Notes under the pieces: model-generated
Told to the model about the DNA's origin: nothing
The model's database searches: none
What the model saw: the letters and a program-made list of their open reading frames with translations, nothing else
Shown here: positions 1 to 7,312 of the stretch, piece by piece
Numbering within the stretch: the first letter of the stretch is position 1
Layout: each line of letters opens with the position of its first letter
Source of the DNA: Ettlia oleoabundans
Taxonomy: Eukaryota; Chlorophyta; Chlorophyceae; Chlamydomonadales
Direction: 5' to 3'
Assembly: GCA_019693395.1 (NCBI GenBank)
Contig: JAAMXP010001503.1
Location: 1-12,371, forward strand
Length of the DNA: 12,371 bases
Translations under genes and position numbers: made by a program

Positions 1-52
1 GGGGGGGGCACTCCGAGAGCTGGTGCCCGCTGACATCCTAGACCATGACCAG
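1..52 (+). other. possible exon end or alternative first exon of gene 1
   Basis: A good donor (CAG followed by GTATGC) lies at 50-58. Reading back from it, one frame is open to the window edge, ending with residues such as LRELVPADILDHDQ, so this may be the last part of an exon of an upstream gene. Alternatively, an ATG at 45 in a favourable ACCATGA context gives an 8-nt mini-exon (45..52). Spliced to the acceptor at 883, it would enter the gene 1 ARM frame correctly and add six residues. Such a frame match has a one-in-three chance of arising by accident, and the homologous first exon of gene 2 aligns elsewhere (near 500-526), so I do not use it in the main model. Confidence 0.2.
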
Positions 53-282
53 GTATGCACCCGCACACAGTCCTTGCAACACAGCATTCCGCAGAATAGT
101 GCGCCGTCCGCTGCTGGTCATGCTGGCGAGCAGGCAGCAGTGCACCGCCTGCGCAATGGTTTATCTGCCGCCTCACCGGCCGCAGGCTGCCTTGGCCCCA
201 CTCTTGCCACCGTTGCGCAGCACCGTGCCCAACTCTCTGCTGCACCTCTTCCGGTCCCGAATTACGTTCAAAAGAGTCGTTG

Positions 283-526
283 AGGGCAGCTGGAAGTTGC
301 AGGGCAGCACCCCGCCGGCGACCCCTGCTGCCGGAAGGTGCCACCGCAACTCAGCAAACCCTTGTTGCCGGAAGGTGCCAGTACATCGAGCTTTATTATC
401 GAGGAGGGTCCTCTGCAAGCCACAGTGTTCTGTATTTTGCCCGATCTGTGCTTGTGTTACGGCCTGTACTGCACTTGGACTGGGCGCTTGAACACTGCGG
501 CGTGAACCCACTTCATCACCGCCAAG
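283..526 (+). other. duplicated upstream block and probable noncoding first exon of gene 1
   Basis: This block aligns with 3793..4015 upstream of gene 2. Shared pieces include the CTGGAAGTT start, the TTGCCGGAAGGTG motif, a CGAGGAG run, and a GCACTTGGA/CCACTTGGA stretch that ends at a strong donor, AAG followed by GTACGT (intron starts at 527). In gene 2 the last 27 nt are a coding first exon with two in-frame ATGs. Here the equivalent 27 nt (500..526) begin with GCG, contain an in-frame TGA, and have ATC where the second ATG stands. The exon therefore appears to have lost coding capacity and is probably 5' UTR. The intron would be 527..883. Confidence 0.45.
326..380 (+). repeat. direct repeat TGYTGCCGGAAGGTGCCA, two copies
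   Basis: An 18-bp word occurs at 326..343 and again at 363..380, differing at one base. A third copy of 15 bp is at 3844..3858 in the duplicated block upstream of gene 2. Its position a little before the first-exon donor of both genes fits a promoter-proximal or 5' UTR element, but it could equally be a leftover of duplication. I see no copy upstream of gene 3. Confidence 0.5.
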
Positions 527-893
527 GTACGTACCGGTACTCCAATGTAGGCGCTAGCCCACGCTCCTCACGCAGCTGGCATTTTGCCGCTCTTAACCCA
601 AACCGGGCCGGTGTGTGCAAGCGGCATATGGGCGAACCCACCCGCCCTCTAGCGAGCATGGCTGCCCTGTGCGAAACACGTCGCTTGCGATGAAGCGTGG
701 AAGATGCAGGCACCTGTCCAGCCCTGCCTGTCATGCCGCTGCCAGCATAGGCGGGTGGTGTTGCCTCGGAAGCTGCGGTAGCCTGCGCACCATTTGCTGC
801 AACAATTGCCAATATTTCTGACCAATTGTTGGCTGAAACTGGCTGAAACCCCACCACAACATATTGCTGCCCCTCGCGTGCAGGCAAACTCCG

Positions 894-2667
894 ATGCACG
901 CTATACGGCAGCTGCGTGGCATTTGCCGCAAAGTACTGCCCGAGCCAGCAGAAAAGTCTGTCAGCGTTGATCCCCTAGAATCTTTGATGCAAAACCTGAG
1001 CAGCAGCAGCATTGACTCGCAGCAGGCGGCAGCAACAGGGTTAGGCTCTCTGGTTGTCAGCAGCCCCGCCAACCAGCAGGCCATTGTAGCAGCCGGCGCC
1101 ATCCCAACCCTGGTGCAGCTTCTCGGCGCCAGCAGCTCCGGCGTGCAGGAGGCAGCAGCTCGCCTGCTGCACATCCTGGCTGCAGGCTGCACGTCCCACC
1201 GGTTAGCCATCCTAAGCGCCGGCGCCCTGCCTCCCCTGGTGCGGCTGCTTGACAGCAGCTGCTGTAAGGTGCAGGAGGAAGCAGCACGGGCGCTGAGCAA
1301 GCTGGCAGCCACCAACTCTAAGGAGAAGGAGGCCTTTGTCACAGCTGGTGCCGTCCTGCCCCTTGTGCGGCTGCTTGGCAGCGACAGCCTTGCCTTGCAG
1401 GAAACAGGGACGGGGGCACTGGCCAACTTGGCGCACAACAGCCCCTTTACCCAGCAGGCCATTGCAGCAGCTGGTGCCATCCCGGCACTGGTGCAGCTGC
1501 TGCGGAATGAGGCCAGCAGCGTGCAGAAGGAGGCAGCACGGGCGATCAGCAACCTAGCGCTCGACAACTGTCGCAACCAGCGGGCCATTGTGTCGGCGGG
1601 AGCCGTCATACCCGTTGTGCAACTGCTAAGGAGCGGCAGCAATGGAGTGCAAGCGGCAATGGCGCGAGCGTTGCGCAGCCTGCCCGCTGGCAGGGCTAGC
1701 ACTCGGCTGGGGTGGGCCCTCACGGAGGCTGGCGCCATCCCAGCCCTTGTGCAGCTGCTTGCCAGCGACAGCAGCAGCAGCGAAGTGCGGAAAGAGGTGG
1801 CGCAAACATTGGGCAGCCTGGCCGCCGGCAGTCGTTCCATTCAGCAGGCCATCATGGATGCTGGCGGCTTGGGCATGCTGCGGGACTTGTCGGACAGCCG
1901 CGACCCTAATGTGAAGCGTGCGGTGCTTGCAACTTTGAGCCACTTTGCAATAGGTAAGCGGCTGCTGGGGGCACTGGCATTACATGGGCTGCTGGCATAA
2001 CATGGCCACTGGCATTGAATGGGCTGCTGGCATTACTTGGGATGCCAACAAGGGAAGTCAGACAGCCCAGACTGCTGCTTATGTGTTTTTGGTGGACATC
2101 GTCGCCTTATCTGCGAGATTTAGTGTGTGACATTTGCTACATGTTGTCGCTCTCTCTGGCAGCCAGCACGTGTGCTTGCACAATTGAAGAGCTAACTCTA
2201 TTCAGCAGGCTGCTGACCGCGCGTTTTCACCTCTGGATGCAGGTGTTCACACCAACACCTTGGTGAAGAGGCCCAAGCACTGGTGGTGGAGGCTGTGCAA
2301 GCGCAAGACAATCTTCGTGGCAAATCACTCAGGCCGCCGTGTGCTCGTGCTTGTCACCCGCTTCAACACCATTAGAGAGGTTGAGGAAGCTGAGGCGCAG
2401 GCCAAGGCCACGGCAGCCGGCGGCGGCTTGAGTGGCAAGATCAACTTCAAGTGTCGGGAGGGGAAGGTGCAGGCAAAACTGCTGCCTGCACATCCCTGCG
2501 AGCTCGTTCCCATGCATCTGGGCAGCAGCACCGAGGCTGCGTGTGTCACTGTGTCCTGCATTGACAACCCCGGCTGGTATTACTGCGTCAATGAAGTTGT
2601 GCCATGCACCCGCCGTCTGATGATTGGCACCTCGTCTTTCCCCAAGGAGCACTACATTCTGCCCTGA
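894..2667 (+). CDS. ARM-repeat protein with novel C-terminal domain (gene 1 of tandem cluster)
   Basis: Two coding exons, 894..1953 and 2243..2667, joined across a GT-AG intron (1954..2242, donor G/GTAAGC, acceptor TGCAG, phase 1), give 494 aa. Residues about 30-353 are roughly eight armadillo repeats of about 42 aa with the hallmark pattern NQQAIVAAGAIPTLVQLL; ARM arrays form superhelical protein-binding scaffolds. Residues 354-494 are a domain I do not recognise: KHWWWRL (about 366-371), a strand-like VLVLV, RFNTIRE (393-399), AAGGGL (411-416), then LGSSTEAACVT, VPC and IGTSSFPKEH. No signal peptide or membrane span is seen, so a cytosolic or nuclear scaffold is likely (inference). The start is the first in-frame ATG after acceptor 883; gene 2 has an ATG at the aligned position. 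The upstream coding exon of gene 2 is decayed here. An alternative start at 45 would add six residues. Loss of the start could also mean weak translation. Confidence 0.8.
1954..2242 (+). other. phase-1 intron between ARM exon and C-terminal exon, gene 1
   Basis: The donor is GTAAGC after ATAG and the acceptor is GGATGCAG. Position and phase match the introns at 4996..5358 (gene 2) and 8938..9259 (gene 3). The 5' part contains a short tandem repeat. Reading through the donor hits a stop at 1998-2000, which supports splicing. Confidence 0.8.
1972..2040 (+). repeat. about 17-bp tandem repeat in gene 1 intron, four imperfect copies
   Basis: Four imperfect copies of a unit like CTGCTGGCATTACATGG lie head to tail just inside the intron. 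The gene 2 intron has a related copy (TACTGGCATTACATGG near 5051-5066), so the motif predates the gene duplication. Confidence 0.55.
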
Positions 2668-3041
2668 AACTTGCTGAGCTTTTTGCCCCGACTTCAATCC
2701 GTATCTTTTCAACTTCTATAACTTTTGATGAACACAGCACCTTGATTCTGCTGGCTGCAACCGACCTGCTGCGCAGCATTTGAACACACGCTGCTCCCAC
2801 CCACCCACATGCATGCATGGTCGATAGCACGTGCACTGTTTTCATCGGCTGGCAACTCCTTCCTTCCATTTTCTGTTTGAACTAGCAACGATCTTTCACA
2901 GCTGCCTGACAGCACATTGCTGTACTTGATGCGTGATACTCCTACTACATGCCAGCAACCCAGCTGCCAGATTCATGCAATCCATTAATGTGTACTGCAC
3001 GGCACCGCACAATACAATCTGCCAACCAGGCATGATTTTGG

Positions 3042-3046
3042 TGTAA
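3042..3046 (+). terminator. TGTAA candidate polyadenylation signal of gene 1
   Basis: TGTAA is the usual poly(A) signal of chlorophyte nuclear genes. It lies 375 nt after the gene 1 stop, a normal 3' UTR length for green algae. A pentamer can occur by chance, so transcript ends are needed to settle it. Confidence 0.4.
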
Positions 3047-3155
3047 CTTTGCTGGACGTGTTTGTTTGCCGGACACACAAAAGCCTAGGGGCGCTGTGGA
3101 AGAAGGGCAGCAGTGGCACAACATCGTCAGATGGTCAGGGCTGCAACCCGACAGC

Positions 3156-3198
3156 CAGGCAGGCAGGCAGGCAGGCAAGCCAGCAGGCAGGCAGGCAG
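3156..3198 (+). repeat. AGGC tetranucleotide microsatellite
   Basis: About ten units of CAGG/AGGC with one interruption (AAGCCAGC). Short AGGC runs recur on this strand at 10605-10615 and 10738-10765. Confidence 0.85.
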
Positions 3199-3843
3199 TG
3201 GGGCAGTTTCTGGCGGCGTGAGGTTGCTGGCGGCATGCATGCTGCACACCCTCCCGCTTCGCAGCACCACAACTCTGGCGCAGGGCTCCCCAGGCAGTAC
3301 GCGATTCATCATGCTGCATATGCTGCCGGGGGTTGTTGCCAGTGAGCGGGACAGATAGCATGCGACAAGCAGAGCTAGCAGGCAAATAGCGGCATAAGTA
3401 ACCGACAAGCCAGTGCTGCAGGCAAGATGTGAGACAGCAGGCGGGATGTATCTGAGTTCATCACCCCATCCTAAAGGGGCGCCCCGACCGCTAGCGCTCT
3501 TCCACCACTACCAACATCACCACCTGACACACACGTTTAGTAAGGCAACAGTAATACATCACAGAAGGAAACAATAGACCAGAACGGATAACAGCCCAGT
3601 GCCAATCACTCTTATAAGAACCAGCAGTGCCGCTGCCCTGCAGCACTGGCGGGCGGCGCTTGAGCCTGTACCGCTACAGGCGGCGTTAGGAACTAGGAGG
3701 GCTTCGCGGACCCGTTCGACCCATATTCTCCTGCCTGCCATCGCGACATCTGCTCCAGGCTCTGCAGTAGCAGTCTCCAAGATCGTCTCCGGCGGCTGGA
3801 AGTTTGCAGGCAGCAGCGTGCTGGCAGCGACGCGGCAAACCCT

Positions 3844-3858
3844 TGTTGCCGGAAGGTG
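3844..3858 (+). repeat. third copy of the TGTTGCCGGAAGGTG upstream motif
   Basis: Identical over 15 bp to 363..377 upstream of gene 1. It is the best conserved piece of the duplicated upstream block and sits about 130 nt before the first ATG of gene 2. Confidence 0.5.
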
Positions 3859-3988
3859 TCGTTCTTTCGGACTATAATTCGAGGAGAAGAGCCTGCAAGC
3901 AACAGTATACCGACGCTCCTGCACCGACCTACTCCTGTGCTTGTGTGCCGACATGTGCTCCACTTGGAAGGGGCGTTTGGACACTTCA

Positions 3989-5510
3989 ATGCTGAGGCCC
4001 ACCATGACGTCTAAGGTATGTACGCATGCGTGGTCATCGCCCCATGTAGGGCCCGCTAGCTCAGCTAGGCGGTGCCAGCAAGCTGCCGCCAGTGGGTCGC
4101 CAGCCGCATCTGCGAAAGCCCGCCTGCCATCTAGCGAGTACTACATCCTATGGCTGCCCAGTAAGGTGTTGTGCGCCAGCTTGTGGCCTACGGTTGGGAA
4201 GAGGCTGCAGGCACCTGCCCAGCCTGTGGTCCAGGCCGCTGCCAGCCGGGCAGCCTAGTTGCAACTTGGGAAAATGTTGCGGCCAACCTTTGCCTGCAGC
4301 GGTTGCTGATGCCGCTCACTCTCTCCTTGTTCGTCTGTTACAACCCGCTCAAGAACAAGTACAAGTATTGCTGCTCCCTGGCCTGCAGGCACGCTCAATG
4401 GACGCTATGCGGCGGCAGCCTGGCGGCGGCAACAGGGCGCCAGTGCGGGAGGAAGCAGAAAGCGCATTAAACAAACTGGCAGCAACCATCACCAGCCCTG
4501 AAAAGAAGAAGGCCTTTGTCACAGCTGGTGCCCTCCCGCCCCTGGTGCGGCAGCTTGGCAGCGACAGCATTTCCGTGCGTGAAGGGGCAGCGGGGGCGCT
4601 GGCCAACTTGGCGCACAACAGCCCCTTGACCCAGCAGGCCATCGCGGACGCTGGTGCCATCCCGGCACTGGTGCAGCGGCTTCGAAATGAAGTCAGCTGC
4701 GTGCAGGAGGAGGCAGCACGGGCGATCAGCAACCTAGCACTTGGCAACCATAGCAATCAGCGGGCCTTTGTGTCGGCAGGGGCCGTCAAACCCCTGGTGC
4801 AGCTGCTAAAGAGCGGCAGCAGTGGAGTGCAAGCGGCCGCGGCGGGAGCGCTGCGCAGCCTCGCCGCTGGCAGCCTTTGCAACCAGCAGGCCATCATGTG
4901 TGCTGGCGGCTTGGGAGTGCTGCGGAAGCTGTCGGACAGTGACAACCCTGGCGTGAAGCATGAGGCGGATGCAACTCTGAGCATTTTTTACGAGGGTGAG
5001 CGGCTTGGCTGACATACAGGCACTACATATTGCTAGACTGGCAGGACATGGTACTGGCATTACATGGCACTGCCTTGCCACCAACATGGCAACTGCATTT
5101 CACCACTGCTGTTTCAAGGCGCAAACTTCTGCATGTGTCTTGGGTTGCACTTTGCACCGCCTTTTCTGCGGGGAGCAGCTGCTGGCATCTCCCCTGTGTT
5201 TGCGCTTTGCATCGCCTTTCCTGCGGCGAGCAGCCGCTGCCATCTGCCCTGTGTTTGCGACTTTGTCTGGCAGCCAACAGGCAGTGCTGTGTGCTTGGCG
5301 CTGGGCACATTCGTAGGGATCACAAGTGCTTGCCTCATCCCTCCACCCCTGGATGCAGGCAACCACACCATGACCGAGGCCACGGGGCCCAAGCATTGGT
5401 GGTGGAGGCTAACCAAACGCAAGACAATCTCCCTGGAAACACAGCTCATGAGGCAGGGTGCTCGTGCACGTCAGCTGATTGAGCCCAGTCAGGCCCCTGC
5501 TTGCAATTGA
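3989..5510 (+). CDS. truncated ARM-repeat paralog (gene 2 of tandem cluster)
   Basis: Three exons, 3989..4015, 4389..4995 and 5359..5510, give 261 aa. The introns are GT-AG: AAG/GTATGT with a TGCAG acceptor, then G/GTGAGC with a TGCAG acceptor. The first exon reads MLRPTMTSK; the second ATG, at 4004, has the better context (ACCATGACG). Residues about 28-211 hold about 4.5 ARM repeats, over 80% like gene 1 by eye in the shared part. Compared with gene 1, about 360 bp after the exon start (gene 1 about 912-1272) is missing, and also one repeat (gene 1 about 1681-1815). The C-terminal domain begins normally with GPKHWWWRLTKRKTI, then leaves the family frame and stops at 5510. The spliced frame stays open, so it may still be expressed as a short ARM protein. 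It could equally be a young pseudogene. Promoter, 5' UTR and introns were duplicated together with gene 1. Confidence 0.6.
5151..5260 (+). repeat. 55-bp direct repeat, two copies, in gene 2 second intron
   Basis: Units start at 5151 (TTTGCACCGCC) and 5206 (TTTGCATCGCC), and both run to CCTGTGTTTGCG. They differ at only a few bases, so the duplication is recent. It makes the gene 2 intron (363 bp) longer than the gene 1 intron (289 bp). Confidence 0.75.
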
Positions 5511-5810
5511 AGATGTTGAGGCGCAAGCTAAAGCCACAGCAGCAGGCGGCGGCGGCGGCGCGGGCAGGGCTGAGATCGGTTGGGCCGGGGGAGGTGCAGC
5601 CGCTACCGCTGCCTACTAGTAATGCCCATCCACCCGGGGGGCAGCAGCCCTGAGGCTGCATGCATGTTACATTTGCCGGCATTCACAGCTCCGGCTAGTT
5701 TCCTGGCGTCAAGGAGCGTGAGCCACTCTTACCGCCCTATGAGTGGCACCCCCACTTTCCCAAGGAGCACTACCATTGCACACACACATTGCACAACACG
5801 CCATACAAGC
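5429..5810 (+). pseudogene. decayed remnant of the C-terminal domain of gene 2
   Basis: Homology to the gene 1 last exon continues past the frame shift, but in changing frames. A stretch at about 5510-5550 reads IEDVEAQAKATAAGGG in one frame, matching REVEEAEAQAKATAAGGG of gene 1. Near 5620-5665 another frame gives GGSSPEAAC, matching LGSSTEAAC. Near 5755-5775 a further frame gives FPKEHY, matching the last residues of gene 1. Several indels and stops (for example TAG at 5617-5619) break the domain. Its mutated state shows that gene 2 once had the full two-part structure. Confidence 0.7.
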
Positions 5811-5912
5811 CCCATCTAGAAAGACCACCTCTTTGATTATTGCGCTGAGGCTCCCCCATCGCCTCCCATCTCTCATTGTGATCATTGAAAAGAACATTGT
5901 TGAATTGGTGGG

Positions 5913-5939
5913 TGTTTGATGTGTTTGATGTGTTTAATG
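5913..5939 (+). repeat. 9-bp tandem repeat TGTTTGATG, three copies
   Basis: Two perfect copies and one with a single change (TGTTTAATG), in an AT-richer patch just after the relic of gene 2. Confidence 0.7.
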
Positions 5940-6050
5940 TGTTACAACAACTGCCTGATACACCTGCTGGCTGCATTTGCTGGCAACATTGCTGCTGGCA
6001 TCTGCCACGATGCTGCAACTGATTGATGCACATATGAACACCGCTTGCGT

Positions 6051-6137
6051 GGCAGCACCCACCTGGCAGCACCCACCTGGCAGCACCCACCTGGCAGCAC
6101 CCACCTGGCTGCACCTGTTGCGTGGCAGCACCCACCT
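6051..6137 (+). repeat. 14-bp minisatellite GGCAGCACCCACCT
   Basis: Four identical head-to-tail copies (6051..6106) are followed by a diverged unit (6107..6120), a 3-bp spacer and another perfect copy (6124..6137). The unit is not a multiple of three, so it does not code a regular peptide repeat in one frame. Perfect identity suggests recent expansion. Confidence 0.85.
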
Positions 6138-6482
6138 AGGTAGAAGGGGTACAACTGCTGGTGGCTGCGGAACCTGAACCCCGCAGGGTGAGGGATGCGC
6201 GTGTACTGTGGGTTGACCACCATCAGGGCTGAAAGTGGTAATAGGAAGAAGGGGTTGCGGCGGGAAACACTGGTTGGCGGCAACATGGTAGCGGGGTTGG
6301 TTAAGAGGGCGATGGTCGGCGGCGATGGTCGGCGGCGGCTCGCTGGAAGCGTTTCCGAAGACCGGAAGTGTTCGATTAGTGATTCAAGGAGATGCCCTCT
6401 CAGTTTGGATCGGGTTTTGGTTCCGAGACTGTCCCGACAACCGACCAGACGGGCGCCAAACACCGAGAACCGCAGAGCACAG

Positions 6483-6490
6483 TATATAAT
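6483..6490 (+). promoter_or_regulatory. TATA-like box TATATAAT
   Basis: An isolated TATATAAT in a GC-rich setting, about 113 bp upstream of the ATG of the small cysteine-rich ORF at 6603. It could be a core promoter for that ORF, or chance. Confidence 0.25.
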
Positions 6491-6602
6491 CTGCAGGGCT
6501 CGTTTCTTGCGGGGATGCTGGTAACCGTTAACAGAGGTGCAGCCGCTGTGCCGCGCTGTGCTGCGTTGCCACCGCACAAGGGCACACACAAACCTTGCCC
6601 CC

Positions 6603-6848
6603 ATGCCTGGCAGTTGCCTGTTTCTCGCACTCAGTCTACTAGGTAATCCACCGTGGCAAGTGGTGGCTTGCCACTTACAATGCCAACAGCCTACAGGAGA
6701 CTTGCAACAAAACGGGAGCCTGTGTTGCATGCTCAAGCGGGGGAAGGGCTGCCAACAGCTTTCATGCTGTCGCTGCTGGCGCCGCCGATGCTGCACTGCA
6801 CTCACCGTATATTACAGATCAGCCACCCGACCTGACAGCCGCGCCTAG
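6603..6848 (+). CDS. small cysteine-rich ORF with hydrophobic N-terminus, doubtful
   Basis: An ATG-initiated frame of 81 aa. The start MPGSCLFLALSLLG resembles a short secretion signal. The rest has several cysteine pairs (LCC, SCC, RCC) and ends in an Arg-rich tail, 11 cysteines in all. A TATA-like box lies upstream. Against it: GC-rich algal DNA full of TGC triplets often produces cysteine-rich frames by chance, the signal is short, and no homolog is recognised. A donor-like AG/GTAATC at 6640-6647 could also end an exon after the hydrophobic stretch. I assign no function. Confidence 0.2.
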   Translation: MPGSCLFLALSLLGNPPWQVVACHLQCQQPTGDLQQNGSLCCMLKRGKGCQQLSCCRCWRRRCCTALTVYYRSATRPDSRA

Positions 6849-7312
6849 CTGACTCGAGCCGCTGCCTGGGTAGAACCCGCCTGTCCACACCTGTTGCACA
6901 CCTGACGCCACCCACCTGGTTGCGCCTGTTGCGGGACAGCACCAACAAGCCAGCACTGACCTGGCTGCAACCGACCTAGCTGCCTGTTACATTGCGGCAC
7001 CCAGACAAGATGGCAGCCCTGACTGGCCATGCAGCGTGCCACACCATACATGGATTGTTTACTCCACCGACAGTTCAACCACTGGTTAACCATTGTTTGC
7101 ACACTCGCTTCGGCATGCATATTTCTACGCTGCCGCGGCTTCCAGCAGCTGGTTTGCTCCCAGGGTGCACAGCCAATATGGCCATTGTGTGATGTAGTGC
7201 ACTTCGGTGCGTACCGCATGCAGTGCGGTATCAGTCATGCGAGAAACCCATGTGCGAAACCACCCCAACATTTACTGCCGTTCATGTGTTCCCTCACGAT
7301 CAAACGCACGAA

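Larger units (their letters stand above)
2668..3792. other. 3' UTR and intergenic spacer between genes 1 and 2
   Basis: I see no supported gene. The first part should be the gene 1 3' UTR, ending near the TGTAA at 3042. The rest is spacer with an AGGC microsatellite (3156..3198). ORFs in both strands here come from low-complexity sequence and show no family features. Confidence 0.6.
5820..7312. other. spacer between genes 2 and 3, no confident gene
   Basis: Contains a 9-bp repeat, a 14-bp minisatellite, a TATA-like box and one weak cysteine-rich ORF, listed separately. The long minus-strand frame across 5942..6805 runs through the minisatellite and shows no family motif, so I do not call it. 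Degenerate words related to the minisatellite (CACCCACCTGG, CCTGTTGCG) recur at about 6890-6990. The promoter of gene 3 should lie toward the right end, but I see no clear core element there. Confidence 0.5.

Noticed and set aside
45..491. 148-aa plus-strand frame at the left end
   Set aside because: No domain or conserved reading is seen, and it overlaps the duplicated upstream block, where gene 2 does not keep the frame.
731..1840. 369-aa open frame on the minus strand opposite gene 1
   Set aside because: It is the antisense shadow of the ARM repeats; its periodic ARAASSCT-like pattern mirrors the 126-bp repeat of the plus strand.
4049..4105. tRNA-like stretch GCTAGCTCAGCTAGGCGG in the first intron of gene 2
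   Set aside because: It resembles a D-arm (A box), but no anticodon arm, T-arm or B box (GGTTCGA) follows at a proper distance, and no acceptor stem pairs.
6180..6520. possible LTR or other mobile element between genes 2 and 3
   Set aside because: I find no paired terminal repeats, target duplications or coding domains of a transposon; the composition shift alone is not enough.
5942..6805. 287-aa open frame on the minus strand
   Set aside because: It crosses the 14-bp minisatellite, has random-looking composition rich in R, C and W, shows no domain, and lies in intergenic sequence.
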